DNA of 64,000 bases from Streptomyces sp. NBC_00523 (GCF_036346615.1 NZ_CP107836.1:2852001-2916000), one strand, 5' to 3'; counted from the first letter of the stretch, positions 8,210 through 17,128 are shown. The notes: generated by a model from the sequence alone, not told the origin. Numbers and translations: made by a program.

Positions 8210-9883
8210 GTGGGACGGAGCAGCACGCCCGGGGAGGGGACGCGGTCGCGGACGCACTCCCGCCGGCAGGGCGGGGACGAGGGCGTCGGCGAGCGCGACG
8301 GTGACGCCGGGACGGGCGACGCCGCGGGTGGCCGCGCGAGCCACCGGCGCGGCAAGTCACGTAAACGGGCTGCGAAGAAGTCCCGGAAACGCCGGGTGTT
8401 CAAGTGGATAGCGATATCCATGGCGGTGCTCGTCCTGGGCACCGCCTCCGCCGGATACCTCTACTACCGGCACCTCAACAACAACATCCGCAGCAGCGCC
8501 CGCAGCGGCGGCGAGAGCGGTGTGAAGAAGACCGCGCCGAACGCCAAGGGCGAGAGCCCGCTCAACATCCTGCTGATCGGCTCGGACAGCCGGAACAGCG
8601 CGGAGAACGTGAAGCTCGGCGGCAGCAAGGACACGGTCGGGGACAAGCCCCGGGCCGACGTCCAGATGCTGCTGCACATCTCGGCGGACCGGAAGAACTC
8701 CTCGCTGGTCAGCATTCCGCGCGACACGATCCTCCCCATCCCCGAGTGCACGGACTCCGAGACCGGTCAGAAGTACCCCGCGACGGAGAACAGTCCGATC
8801 AACGAGTCCCTCCAGCGCGGTGGTCCCGGCTGCACGCTGACCACCTGGGAGAAGCTGACCGGCGTCTACATCGACCACTGGATCATGCTCGACTTCGCGG
8901 GCGTGGTGGCCATGGCGGACGCGATCGGCGGGGTCGACGTGTGCGTGAAGACGGGGGTGTGGGACAAGCCCACCCGCCTCGTTCCCGGCGGCTCCGGCCT
9001 CAAGCTCCCGGCGGGCACGAACACGGTGCAGGGCAAGCAGGCGCTTCAGTGGCTGCGTACCCGGCACGCCTTCGGCAATGACCAGAACCGCGCCAAGGCG
9101 CAGCACATGTACATGAACTCCATGCTGCGCACGCTGAAGAAGCAGAACCTCTGGTCGGACGCGGGACGGCTGATGGACCTCGCGGAGACGGCCACCAAGG
9201 CCCTCCAGGTCTCCGACGAGATCCGTTCGGTCAAGAAGCTCTACGACCTGTCGATGCAGCTCAAGAGCGTGCCGATCGACCGCATCACCATGGCGACGAT
9301 GCCGACGGCCGAGTGGTCGCAGGACCGGAACAAGCTCGTTCCCGTCGAGAAGTCCGCGGACGCCCTGTGGCGTCTGGTCCGTGAGGACGTCGCCTTTGAC
9401 AAGAACGGCAAGGAGAAGAAGAAGTCCTCGACCCCCTCCGGGCCCCCGGCGGCCGCTCCGGCGACCCTCGGCATCTCGGTGGTGAACGGCACGGGCGTCG
9501 GCCAGGCGCCCAAGGACGGGCGGGCCACCGAGATCGCCGACCTCCTGCACGGCAAGGGCTTCGCCGAGGCCGAGACCTCGCAGGACGCCGAGCCGCTCAA
9601 GGACACGGTGGTGCGGTACGCGAAGGAGGACGGGGACCAGGGCAAGTCGGACGCGCTGTCCGTGGCCAAGGCGCTGGGCCTCCCGACGACCTCGGTCAAG
9701 GCCGACCCGAAGGCCGGCGGGCTGACCGTCGTCGTCGGTGCGGACTGGCGCGACGGCACCGTGTACAAGGCCCCGAAGGTCGAGGCGGGTGACCTTCCGG
9801 ACGGCGCGGACGACATCAACGCCGCCGACAAGAGCCAGTGCATGGACATCTACTCCGTCTACCGGTGGGACGGAAAGAGCTGA
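8210..9883 (+). CDS. LCP family transferase 3 with LytR_C domain
   Basis: 557 residues from GTG 8210, just after a G-rich ribosome-binding site. A basic cytoplasmic stretch (KSRKRAAKKSRKRRV) leads into a membrane segment (about 64-86), the LCP domain (about 118-310; LLIGSDSRNSAEN, SIPRDTILPIP, WLRTRHAFGNDQNRAKAQHMY) and LytR_C (about 420-515). In the late motif this copy has NDQNR and AQH where its paralogs have DLDR and QQ, so it is the most diverged at the active-site rim. It may have a different donor or lower activity; that is inference. A strong hairpin follows. Confidence 0.93.
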   Translation: MGRSSTPGEGTRSRTHSRRQGGDEGVGERDGDAGTGDAAGGRASHRRGKSRKRAAKKSRKRRVFKWIAISMAVLVLGTASAGYLYYRHLNNNIRSSARSGGESGVKKTAPNAKGESPLNILLIGSDSRNSAENVKLGGSKDTVGDKPRADVQMLLHISADRKNSSLVSIPRDTILPIPECTDSETGQKYPATENSPINESLQRGGPGCTLTTWEKLTGVYIDHWIMLDFAGVVAMADAIGGVDVCVKTGVWDKPTRLVPGGSGLKLPAGTNTVQGKQALQWLRTRHAFGNDQNRAKAQHMYMNSMLRTLKKQNLWSDAGRLMDLAETATKALQVSDEIRSVKKLYDLSMQLKSVPIDRITMATMPTAEWSQDRNKLVPVEKSADALWRLVREDVAFDKNGKEKKKSSTPSGPPAAAPATLGISVVNGTGVGQAPKDGRATEIADLLHGKGFAEAETSQDAEPLKDTVVRYAKEDGDQGKSDALSVAKALGLPTTSVKADPKAGGLTVVVGADWRDGTVYKAPKVEAGDLPDGADDINAADKSQCMDIYSVYRWDGKS

Positions 9884-9894
9884 CAGGCGGTACG

Positions 9895-9933
9895 CGAGAG
9901 GGGGCGCCCGGTCCGGCCGGGCGCCCCCTCTCG
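9895..9933. terminator. Bidirectional hairpin terminator between LCP3 and the GT2 gene
   Basis: Perfect inverted repeat: 17-base arms at 9895-9911 and 9917-9933 with a five-base loop, all G/C except the outer GAGAG/CTCTC pairs. It lies between two convergent genes and can serve both. No long U-tract, as is common in Streptomyces. Confidence 0.85.
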
Positions 9934-9946
9934 TCGTCTGCCCGGG

Positions 9947-10978
9947 TCAGGCCACGGGCGCGCCCGGCTCGGCGATGGCCGGGCGGCGGCTCGCGATGAC
10001 CTTCTTCGCCAGCGCGCGCGGGCTCGTCAGGAAGCCGTAGCCCCAGGACATGTGCATGGTCGCCAGCGCGACCGGGATCTGCGCGCGGGCCTTCAGCGAC
10101 AGGCCCTTGCCCGCCGGGAGGGAGCCCGCGACGATCGCCGCGACGTACCCGCCGGGGACGATCAGCGCCCACGGGGTGACCGCCGCGCCCACCACGAGGC
10201 CGGCCGCGATGGCGACGACGGCGGTCGGGGGCGCCAGGTAGCGCAGGTTGATGGAGCCGGCGTGGTAGCGGGCGACGACGTGGCGCCAGCGGCCGTAGTC
10301 CTTGTACTGCTTGGCGAGCGCCCGGACGGAGGGGCGGGGGCGGTACTGGACGCGCAGCTCGGGCGAGAACCAGATCAGGCCGCCGGACTCGCGGATGCGG
10401 AAGTTCAGCTCCCAGTCCTGGGCGCGGATGAACTCGACGTTGTACCCGTCGGCCTTCTCCAGCGCCTCCCGGCGGAAGACGCCCAGGTAGACGGTCTCGG
10501 CGGGGCCCGCCTGGCCGCCGGTGTGGAAGGCCGCGTTGCCGACGCCGATCTTCGAGGTCATGGCCGCCGCGACGGCGTCCTCCCAGGCGTTCTCGCCCTC
10601 GGCGTGCATGATCCCGCCGACGTTCTGCGCGCCCGTCTCCTCCAGGAGCCGGACGGCGGTCGCGATGTAGTTCGGCGAGAGCATGCCGTGGCCGTCGACG
10701 CGGACGACTATCGGGTGGCTCGACGCCTTGATCGCGGCGTTGAGGGCGGCGGGGGTGCGGCCCGTGGGGTTCGGCACGGTGTGGACGCGGGGGTCCTCCG
10801 CGACCAGCTCGGCGGCGATCGCGTCCGTACGGTCCGTGGACGGACCGAGGGCGATCACGACCTCCATCTCGCCCGCGTACTCCTGCTCCAGGATGTGGCG
10901 TACGGAGTTACGGAGATGGCGCTCCTCGTTGAGCACCGGCATGATCACGGAGACGGCGGGAGGCTGCGCGGCAGACAT
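9947..10978 (-). CDS. Family 2 glycosyltransferase, membrane-associated
   Basis: 343 residues from ATG 10978, preceded by GAGGAC seven bases upstream; the frame is open further but without a good start. The GT2 fold covers about 8-230: VSVIMPVLNEERHLRNSV, the VRVDGHGMLSPNYI acidic metal site and EFIRAQDWELNFRIRESG. Two membrane segments lie around 260-310 (AVVAIAAGLVVGAAVTPWAL and the next hydrophobic run). It probably adds a sugar from an NDP-donor to a lipid-linked surface glycan. Its setting between LCP3 and LCP4 suggests it builds a polymer that LCP enzymes attach to the wall. Confidence 0.9.
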   Translation of the reverse strand: MSAAQPPAVSVIMPVLNEERHLRNSVRHILEQEYAGEMEVVIALGPSTDRTDAIAAELVAEDPRVHTVPNPTGRTPAALNAAIKASSHPIVVRVDGHGMLSPNYIATAVRLLEETGAQNVGGIMHAEGENAWEDAVAAAMTSKIGVGNAAFHTGGQAGPAETVYLGVFRREALEKADGYNVEFIRAQDWELNFRIRESGGLIWFSPELRVQYRPRPSVRALAKQYKDYGRWRHVVARYHAGSINLRYLAPPTAVVAIAAGLVVGAAVTPWALIVPGGYVAAIVAGSLPAGKGLSLKARAQIPVALATMHMSWGYGFLTSPRALAKKVIASRRPAIAEPGAPVA

Positions 10979-11156
10979 GTGGTCCTCGGGTGGTCCTCGG
11001 GGGCGCCGGGGGCTCGTACCCCACCAGGCGGTATTCGGCCGCCACGTTACCGCGAATGGGGGACAGCGGCGCGCGCCGCCGGGTGGCCTCCCGGGATGAG
11101 GATCGTATGGGCCTACCGTGCGAACGGTCCCCCTCGCACCGCGGAGGTGTCTCCCC

Positions 11157-12623
11157 GTGCCCACGCCGCACCGCTCCCCCCGTCCCGCCCGGCCCCGCCC
11201 CGCGCCCGCGCGGCGCCGGCGGCGGAGAAAGCAGGACGAGCGGCCGCGCTGGGGCATGCGGGTCGCGACCGGGCTCTCGGTCCTGGTGCTCGGAGCGGGC
11301 GGGATCGGGCACGCGGTCGTGACGAACCTGGAGAGCGGGATCGACCGCGTCGACCCGTTCAAGGACATGAAGAACCGGCCCGCGGGAGGGCGGGGCATGA
11401 ATCTGCTGCTGGTCGGCACCGACGGCCGCGACAAGATCACCAAGGACGAGAAGCGGAAGTACCGGCTGGGCGGTGAGCCGTGCCACTGCACGGACACGAT
11501 CATGCTGGTGCACCTGTCGGCCGACGAGGAGCGCGCCAGCGTCGTGAGCCTGCCGCGCGACAGTTACGCGGAGATCCCGGCCCATCGGGACCGTACGACC
11601 GGCGAGGAGCACGCGGCGCACCCGGTGAAGCTGAACGCGGCGTACGCGGAGGGCGGTCCCGGCCTCACCGTGAGCACCGTGGAGCACATGACCGGCGTCA
11701 AGATCGACCACTACCTGGAGGTCGACTTCACCAGCTTCATGACCACGGTCGACACCCTCGGCGGTGTGAAGATCTGCACGGCCCGCCCGCTGAAGGACTC
11801 CTACACCGGCCTGGACCTCGCGCCGGGCACCCATACGCTCGACGGCGGCCAGGCGCTCCAGTACGTACGGTCCCGGCACATCGACGGGGCCGCCGATCTG
11901 GGCCGGATGCAGCGCCAGCAGAGGTTCATGGCCGCGCTGATCAAGCAGGCGACGAGCAGCGGGGTGCTGCTGAACCCGGTGAAGTTCCGCGAGGTCGCCT
12001 CGACCATGCTGAAGTCCGTACGGGCCGACCGGGGCTTCGACACGGAGCAGATGCTCTCCCTCGGCCAGGCGATGCGGGGCTTCTCCCCCGCGTCGTCCGA
12101 GTTCGCCTCGGTGCCGATGGGCGATGTGGCGTACCAGGTGAAGGGCATCGGTTCCACGGTGAAGTGGGACCCGGTGAAGTCGAAGCAGCTGTTCACCGCG
12201 CTGCGCGAGGACAAACCACTGACCACCGCCCGGCCCGCCGCGAAGGCCCCCGCGAAGAAGGTGGACGTCCCGCCGAAGCAGATCCGCGTCCAGGTCTACA
12301 ACGGCACCGCGAAGGACGGCCTGGGCTCCAAGGTCGACGACGCGCTGCACGCCACCGGCTTCGACACGACCCGGGCCCCGCTCACCGCACCGCAGCACGA
12401 GCTGAAGCACACCCTGGTCACGTTCGACCCGCGCTGGGACCGGTCCGCGAAGACCCTGGCGGCGGCGCTGCCGGGGGCGGAGCTGCGGGCGGTGCCGGGG
12501 CAGGGGGCGACGATGCGGGTGACGGCGGGCGAGGACTACACCAAGGTCGAGCGGGTCCACGCGGAGGAGCCGGATCCGGGCAGGTTCGGGGCGGTGAAGG
12601 GGGACGAGGTGGTGTGCCCGTGA
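11157..12623 (+). CDS. LCP family transferase 4 with LytR_C domain
   Basis: 488 residues from GTG 11157, chosen because GGAGG lies at 11143-11147; the GTG at 11118 in the same frame would add 13 residues and has no good site. A very Arg/Pro-rich head (RRRRRRKQDERPR) is followed by a membrane segment (about 37-57), the LCP domain (about 78-275; LLLVGTDGRDK, CTDTIMLVHL, SLPRDSYAEIP, YVRSRHIDGAADLGRMQRQQRF) and a LytR_C domain (about 373-470; IRVQVYNGTAKDGLG). It is divergent from the GT2 gene. A CHC motif before the Asp is unlike the other four copies. Confidence 0.93.
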   Translation: MPTPHRSPRPARPRPAPARRRRRRKQDERPRWGMRVATGLSVLVLGAGGIGHAVVTNLESGIDRVDPFKDMKNRPAGGRGMNLLLVGTDGRDKITKDEKRKYRLGGEPCHCTDTIMLVHLSADEERASVVSLPRDSYAEIPAHRDRTTGEEHAAHPVKLNAAYAEGGPGLTVSTVEHMTGVKIDHYLEVDFTSFMTTVDTLGGVKICTARPLKDSYTGLDLAPGTHTLDGGQALQYVRSRHIDGAADLGRMQRQQRFMAALIKQATSSGVLLNPVKFREVASTMLKSVRADRGFDTEQMLSLGQAMRGFSPASSEFASVPMGDVAYQVKGIGSTVKWDPVKSKQLFTALREDKPLTTARPAAKAPAKKVDVPPKQIRVQVYNGTAKDGLGSKVDDALHATGFDTTRAPLTAPQHELKHTLVTFDPRWDRSAKTLAAALPGAELRAVPGQGATMRVTAGEDYTKVERVHAEEPDPGRFGAVKGDEVVCP

Positions 12624-12669
12624 GGCGTGCGGGCGGTGAGCCCCGCGCCTCCCGGCCGGCCTCGCGCCG

Positions 12670-13218
12670 TCAGTCCTCGATGCCCTCGGCGATCCGCTTC
12701 TCGCGGAGCTCCCGGATCGCGCGGCGCCGCGCCAGGCGGTGCGTGCGGCGGATCTGGGCCTCCTGGTAGCGCCGCTTGTCGCGCTCGGTCTCCGGGGTCA
12801 CCTGCGGTACGGGGCGGGGCCGGCCGTCCGCGTCGACCGCGGCGAAGACCAGGTACGCGCTGCCGACCTGGGTCGCGGGCGTCGACTCGTTCCAGCGCTC
12901 GGCCATGACGCGGACGCCGACCTCCATGGAGGAGCGGCCGGTCCAGTTGACCTGGGCGCGTACGTGCACGAGGTCGCCGACGCGGACCGGCTCCAGGAAG
13001 ACCATCTCGTCCATCGAGGCCGTGACGGCGGGGCCGCCGGAGTGCCGGCCGGCCACGGCGCCCGCCGCGTCGTCGACCAGCTTCATGATCACGCCGCCGT
13101 GCACGGTCCCCAGCAGATTGGTGTCGCTGCCGGTCATGATGTGGCTGAGGGTGGTCCGGGAGGCCGCGGTGGGCTTGGCCGGAATGTCGCTCTCCGGGCG
13201 CGGAGCCTGATCTGTCAT
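12670..13218 (-). CDS. Acyl-CoA thioesterase, hotdog fold
   Basis: 182 residues from ATG 13218 (MTDQAPRPES); an in-frame ATG nine bases upstream is possible. The core is a 4HBT-type hotdog: HIMTGSDTNLLGTVHGGVIM, then LVDDAAGAVAGRHSGG, VTASMDEMVFLEPVRVGDLV and a C-terminal basic helix. It resembles the YciA/Acot group, which hydrolyses short- to medium-chain acyl-CoAs in the cytosol; the DTNxxGTVHGG motif contains the usual catalytic Asp region. It interrupts the LCP run and has no obvious link to it. Confidence 0.9.
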   Translation of the reverse strand: MTDQAPRPESDIPAKPTAASRTTLSHIMTGSDTNLLGTVHGGVIMKLVDDAAGAVAGRHSGGPAVTASMDEMVFLEPVRVGDLVHVRAQVNWTGRSSMEVGVRVMAERWNESTPATQVGSAYLVFAAVDADGRPRPVPQVTPETERDKRRYQEAQIRRTHRLARRRAIRELREKRIAEGIED

Positions 13219-13337
13219 GGCGTCCACCTTATGCGGGGGCCGGAACGCCGTCGCAATGCATCAGCTTCGCAACAGCCCTGGTGCGATTTTCCTCCCGCCC
13301 TGTAAGAGGGGCCGTCCCGGACGGCACACTGGTCCGT

Positions 13338-14618
13338 ATGAACGATTGGCCCGACGGCTGGACCGACGACAACCGCAGCGGTAACCGCTACGGGCAGGGC
13401 AGCGCGAGCGAGCGGCCCGAGAGCGCCCGCTCGATGCCGCACGTCCAGCGCCGCCCGGCCCCGCCGCCGCAGCGCCCCGCGCCGCCGAGGCAGCGCCCGG
13501 TGCCGCAGCAGCCCTCGGGCTACGACGACGGCAACCCGCAGTACGACAGTGGTTACAACACCGGCCAGGTGTACGGCGGCGGCCGTGGCGCGGGTCACGG
13601 CGGCGACGACCGGGGCCCCGCCCAGGGCCGTCCCCGCCCCGCGCCCAACTGGGGCCGCCGGATCCGGATCGGCGCGCTGGTCCTGGTCGTCGCGCTGCTC
13701 GGCGTCTCCGTGGGCACGTACTTCTGGGCCGACTCCAAGCTGAACCGCGCCGTCGACCTGTCGAAGGTCATCGAGCGGCCGGACGCGGGCAAGGGGACGA
13801 ACTACCTGATCGTCGGCTCGGACAGCCGCGAGGGCATGACGTCCGAGGACAAGAAGCGGCTCCACACGGGTTCGGCCGACGGCAAGCGGACCGACTCGAT
13901 GATGATCCTGCACACCGGTGACAACGGCCCGACGCTGGTCTCGCTGCCGCGTGACTCGAACGTCGAGATCCCGTCGTTCATCGGCTCCGAGTCCGGCAAG
14001 AAGTACCCGGGCACGGGCAAGACGACGAAGCTCAACGCCGCGTACGCCACGGACGGTCCCGAGCTGCTGGTCCGCACGGTCGAGTTCAACACCGGCCTGC
14101 ACATCGACCACTACGTCGAGATCGGCTTCGGCGGCTTCGCCAAGATCGTGGACGCGATCGGCGGGGTCGAGCTGGACATCCCGAAGGCCTTCAAGGACAA
14201 GTGGTCGGGCGCCGACTTCCCGGCCGGCAAGCAGACCCTCGACGGCCAGCAGGCCCTGGCCTTCGTCCGCACCCGCCACGCCTTCACCTCGGACCTGGAC
14301 CGTACGAAGAACCAGCAGAAGTTCCTCGCGGCCCTGGCCGGCCAGACGGCGACCTTCTCCACGATCGTCAACCCGTTCAAGCTGTACCCGACGATGGGTG
14401 CGGGCCTGGACACGCTGATCGTGGACAAGGACATGTCGCTCTGGTCGCTCGGCAAGATGTTCTTCGCGATGAAGGGCGTCACCGGCGGCGACGGCACGTC
14501 GATGAACATCCCGATCGCGGGCAACGTGGGCTCCAACCTCGCCTGGGACAAGGCGAAGGTGAAGAAGCTGGTCGAGCAGCTGAAGAACGACGAGAAGGTC
14601 ACGGTCACGGAGAACTGA
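13338..14618 (+). CDS. LCP family transferase 5
   Basis: 426 residues from ATG 13338 (MNDWPDGWTDDN); the frame opens at 13281 but that start is less likely. The cytoplasmic head is rich in Pro/Gln/Arg (PPPQRPAPPRQRPVPQQP), then comes a membrane segment (about 110-131) and the LCP domain (about 153-345; YLIVGSDSREG, RTDSMMILHT, SLPRDSNVEIP, FVRTRHAFTSDLDRTKNQQKF). No LytR_C domain; the protein ends soon after the LCP core. As a full LCP core it should be catalytically competent for glycopolymer transfer to peptidoglycan. Confidence 0.93.
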   Translation: MNDWPDGWTDDNRSGNRYGQGSASERPESARSMPHVQRRPAPPPQRPAPPRQRPVPQQPSGYDDGNPQYDSGYNTGQVYGGGRGAGHGGDDRGPAQGRPRPAPNWGRRIRIGALVLVVALLGVSVGTYFWADSKLNRAVDLSKVIERPDAGKGTNYLIVGSDSREGMTSEDKKRLHTGSADGKRTDSMMILHTGDNGPTLVSLPRDSNVEIPSFIGSESGKKYPGTGKTTKLNAAYATDGPELLVRTVEFNTGLHIDHYVEIGFGGFAKIVDAIGGVELDIPKAFKDKWSGADFPAGKQTLDGQQALAFVRTRHAFTSDLDRTKNQQKFLAALAGQTATFSTIVNPFKLYPTMGAGLDTLIVDKDMSLWSLGKMFFAMKGVTGGDGTSMNIPIAGNVGSNLAWDKAKVKKLVEQLKNDEKVTVTEN

Positions 14619-14661
14619 GGGGCGCGTACCCGCGCCTCTTCCCCCGATGCGGAGCCGCCCC

Positions 14662-15204
14662 ATGCCTGTCCGGATCGTGTACGAGTCGCACGCCACGACC
14701 ACCGACAACGAGGCGGGCATCGCCACGGGGTGGCTGCCGGGGCGGCTCTCCCCGACCGGACGCCGCCAGGCCGCCGAACTGGGCGACCGGCGGCGCGGCA
14801 CGGGGCTCGATGCCGCCTACACCTCGGACCTGGCCCGTGCCGTGGAGACGGCCCGCATCGCGTTCGCAGGTGAGGGCTCCCCGGTCCTCCGCCAGGACGC
14901 GCGCCTGCGTGAATGCGACTACGGGGAGCTGAACGGCGCCCCGACCGCTGTCCTGCACCCCCTGCGCACCCGCCACATCGACCGCCCGTGGCCCGGCGGC
15001 GGTCAGAGCTACCGGGACGTGGTCGAGGCGACGGCCGCGTTCCTGCGGGATCTGGCGGGCGAGTGGGATGGGGGCCAGGTCCTCCTGATCGCCCACTCGG
15101 CGAACCGCTGGGCCCTGGACTGCCTGCTGGCGGGGGCCCGGCTGGAGAGCGTCGTCGCGGACCCGCCGCCCTGGCAGCCGGGCACCTTCTACGCCCTGCC
15201 CTGA
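14662..15204 (+). CDS. Histidine phosphatase family protein (phosphoglycerate mutase-like)
   Basis: 180 residues from ATG 14662 with GGAG upstream. It has the branch-2-like layout of histidine phosphatases: SPTGRRQAAELG, YTSDLARAVETA, then LRECDYGELNG and VLLIAHSANRWALDCLL. The usual N-terminal RHG is replaced by SHA (residues 9-11, ESHATTTDNEAG), keeping the phospho-accepting His but not the flanking Arg and Gly. I recall this variant in Streptomyces homologs, so it is probably a subfamily trait. Substrate unknown. Its 3' end overlaps the convergent methyltransferase gene by 16 bases. Confidence 0.85.
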   Translation: MPVRIVYESHATTTDNEAGIATGWLPGRLSPTGRRQAAELGDRRRGTGLDAAYTSDLARAVETARIAFAGEGSPVLRQDARLRECDYGELNGAPTAVLHPLRTRHIDRPWPGGGQSYRDVVEATAAFLRDLAGEWDGGQVLLIAHSANRWALDCLLAGARLESVVADPPPWQPGTFYALP

Positions 15205-15995
15205 GCCAGTACCGCCGCGTGCGGCAGCGTCAACAGGCCGTCTTCCGACAGGAATTCGCGGCACAGTGCGTCGTACTCGCGCTTGGCCGCTGCCACGCCC
15301 TCCGGGCCGGCGTTCGTGAGCAGGGTGCCGATCGCGCCGATTCCGGCGGCGGGGCCCGCCCACCAGTCGTCGGGGGCGGCGCGGTGGTCCCAGGTGTGGG
15401 TGGTGCTCTGTACGTCTCCGAGGCCGGCGGCGGTGAGCAGTGCGGCGAGGCCGTCCGGGGTGCGCGCGAAGTTGCGTTCCTCGTCCACCGTGGCCATCCA
15501 GTCGGGCCGGGTGAGTCCGGCGGCCTGGGCGGCGCGGCCCACGAGTGCCTGGCCCGGGGCGCCCGGGAGCTGCCAGATGGTGACCGCGATCGTGCCGCCG
15601 GGGCGGGTGACCCGGCGCATCTCGACCAGCGCCTCCAGGGGGCGGCCGACGTGGTTGATCACGAAGTTGGCGACGACCGCGTCGAACTCCCCGTCGGCGT
15701 ACGGCAGCTGGGGCAGCATCCCGGAGCGTACCTCGGCCCCGGGCGCCGCGCGCCGGGTCGCCTCGACCATGCCGGGCTCGGCGTCCACGGCCCGGACGGC
15801 CGCGCCGCGCCCGAGGGCGGCGGCTGTCACGTTGCCGCTGCCGCACCCCACGTCGAGGAGGCGCGTCCCCTTCCCGACCCCGGCGGCGTCCAGCAGGGCG
15901 GGCACGGTGCGGACGCAGAGCCGGGCGGCGGTGCGGGCGTAGACGTCGGCCCGCCCGCCCCATATCCGCCGCTCCATCACGTCGAACGCGGTCAT
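15189..15995 (-). CDS. Class I SAM-dependent methyltransferase
   Basis: 268 residues. The SAM-binding glycine loop LLDVGCGSGNVTAAAL (about 46-61), the acidic AVDAEPGMVEA turn and the VVANFVINHVGRP motif after strand 4 define a Methyltransf_11/25-type enzyme; the substrate is unknown. It is the last gene of a minus-strand run starting at 18187. Its ATG overlaps the stop of the preceding unknown gene by four bases (ATGA), so it is translationally coupled to an operon headed by an XRE regulator and DUF397 proteins. Confidence 0.9.
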   Translation of the reverse strand: MTAFDVMERRIWGGRADVYARTAARLCVRTVPALLDAAGVGKGTRLLDVGCGSGNVTAAALGRGAAVRAVDAEPGMVEATRRAAPGAEVRSGMLPQLPYADGEFDAVVANFVINHVGRPLEALVEMRRVTRPGGTIAVTIWQLPGAPGQALVGRAAQAAGLTRPDWMATVDEERNFARTPDGLAALLTAAGLGDVQSTTHTWDHRAAPDDWWAGPAAGIGAIGTLLTNAGPEGVAAAKREYDALCREFLSEDGLLTLPHAAVLAQGRA

Positions 15996-16492
15996 ACGGT
16001 GTCGCCTCCGGTACGGCTGGTCGGGGTCTGCGGTTCGGTCTCGTTCAGGTCCTCGTGCAGGGCGTTGAGTATGCGCCCTGTGGGTCCGCCGCGCACGGAG
16101 TTCTCACCGAGGAACCATCCGGGCAACCGCCCCGCCACCTCGTCCGGCTCGTCGCCCCGGTCCGGATCGTCCAGCCCCTGGAGCAACGCGAAGGCGGTCT
16201 CCCGGGCGACCTCGCGGGCGATTTCGCCGAGGTCCTCGGCGGTCAGCCCGAGCCGCACGGCCCGCTCGACCGCGCCACCCGCCGCCCCGTCCCTGCGGTA
16301 GGCGGCGACCCAGTCGGACGCGGTGGTGCTCCAGGCGTCGATGTCCTGCCACACCGTGCGCAGCAACCGGAACCGGGCGAGCTGCGGCAGCCCCTCCTCG
16401 GCCTCGGACTCGGCCCACCCCTCCGGGTCCTCGGCGCCGAGCGCGTCGAAGAGCCGGGTGAGGCTCCCGATGTCCTCAGGGCCCTCAGGCAC
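15992..16492 (-). CDS. Hypothetical protein (166 aa), coupled operon member
   Basis: I do not recognise a family. It is acidic and largely helical in character (SLTRLFDALGAEDPEGW, VWQDIDAWSTTASDWVAAY, AEDLGEIAREVARETAFALL), with no signal peptide, membrane segment, Cys pairs or catalytic motif that I can see. It overlaps the stop of the upstream 152-residue gene by eight bases and the start of the methyltransferase by four. Proteins of this kind may bind a partner from the same operon; no function can be assigned. Confidence 0.8.
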   Translation of the reverse strand: MPEGPEDIGSLTRLFDALGAEDPEGWAESEAEEGLPQLARFRLLRTVWQDIDAWSTTASDWVAAYRRDGAAGGAVERAVRLGLTAEDLGEIAREVARETAFALLQGLDDPDRGDEPDEVAGRLPGWFLGENSVRGGPTGRILNALHEDLNETEPQTPTSRTGGDTV

Positions 16493-16943
16493 TGCGGAAG
16501 TTGCGGGACAGCCAGGGGCTGAGCATGGCGCGCGGCACCAGTTCCTTGTACGTCTCGTCCCCGGGCAACGGCACGACGAGCCACTGCCCCGGCGGGAAGA
16601 ACCGGCCCTTCACGTACGCCATCCCGCCGTACACGGACCGCAGGAACGCGGGCACGGAGTCCCTGGGGACGTCCTCGAAGACCACCCCGTCGACGGTGAT
16701 CCGCGCGTCGTCCTCCGGGAAGACCTGCACGGTGACGGCCGGAACCCCGCCCAGCTCGATGAACGCCTCGTGCGGCAGCGACCCGTCCGCGTCCACCACG
16801 GCGAACGCCCCCGCGGACGCCCGCCGGGAGGTCTGGTCGGCCCCGATGTCGTCGGTGACCGTCACTTCCAGGTTGTACGCCTCGGCGACTTCCCGTACGG
16901 CGGTGACGGCGGCCTCGGTGGTGGGGAGATGGGGGCGCGTCAT
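16485..16943 (-). CDS. Hypothetical protein (152 aa), coupled operon member
   Basis: No recognised family. The sequence alternates predicted strands and short helices (VVDADGSLPHEAFIELGG, VTVQVFPEDDARITVDG) and ends in a conserved-looking block with KGRFFPPGQWLVVPLPGDE. It is cytoplasmic by appearance. Its ATG overlaps the stop of the DUF397 gene by four bases, and its stop overlaps the next gene, so it is made together with its neighbours. The name must stay hypothetical. Confidence 0.8.
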   Translation of the reverse strand: MTRPHLPTTEAAVTAVREVAEAYNLEVTVTDDIGADQTSRRASAGAFAVVDADGSLPHEAFIELGGVPAVTVQVFPEDDARITVDGVVFEDVPRDSVPAFLRSVYGGMAYVKGRFFPPGQWLVVPLPGDETYKELVPRAMLSPWLSRNFRSA

Positions 16944-17128
16944 GCGGCCTGGGCCGCGTAGGTGACGAAGGCGGCCCAGGCGCGCGAGGGGTGGGCGAGA
17001 CGGGGGCCGTCCGCGTCCTTGGAGTCCCGTACGAGGACGGCGCCGGGGGCCGCCGCGACCTCGACGCAGTCGGCCTCATTGCCACTGCTGCTGTAGCTGC
17101 TCTTGAACCACGTCAGCCCGTCAGCCAT
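16940..17128 (-). CDS. DUF397 domain protein 1
   Basis: 62 residues from ATG 17128 (MADGLTWFKSSYSSSGNEAD). The W-KSSYSSSGN-DCVEVA and VLVRDSKD motifs are the DUF397 signature. DUF397 proteins are small, typical of Streptomyces and related actinobacteria, and nearly always sit beside an XRE/DUF5753 regulator of the WhiJ-like class; they are thought to modulate it. Here it is the second of two DUF397 genes, seven bases after the first, and coupled by ATGA to the next gene. Confidence 0.92.
   Translation of the reverse strand: MADGLTWFKSSYSSSGNEADCVEVAAAPGAVLVRDSKDADGPRLAHPSRAWAAFVTYAAQAA

Noticed and set aside
9947..11503. 518-residue form of the GT2 protein
   Set aside because: The extra N-terminal residues overlap the divergent LCP4 gene and its promoter; ATG 10978 has a clear ribosome-binding site.
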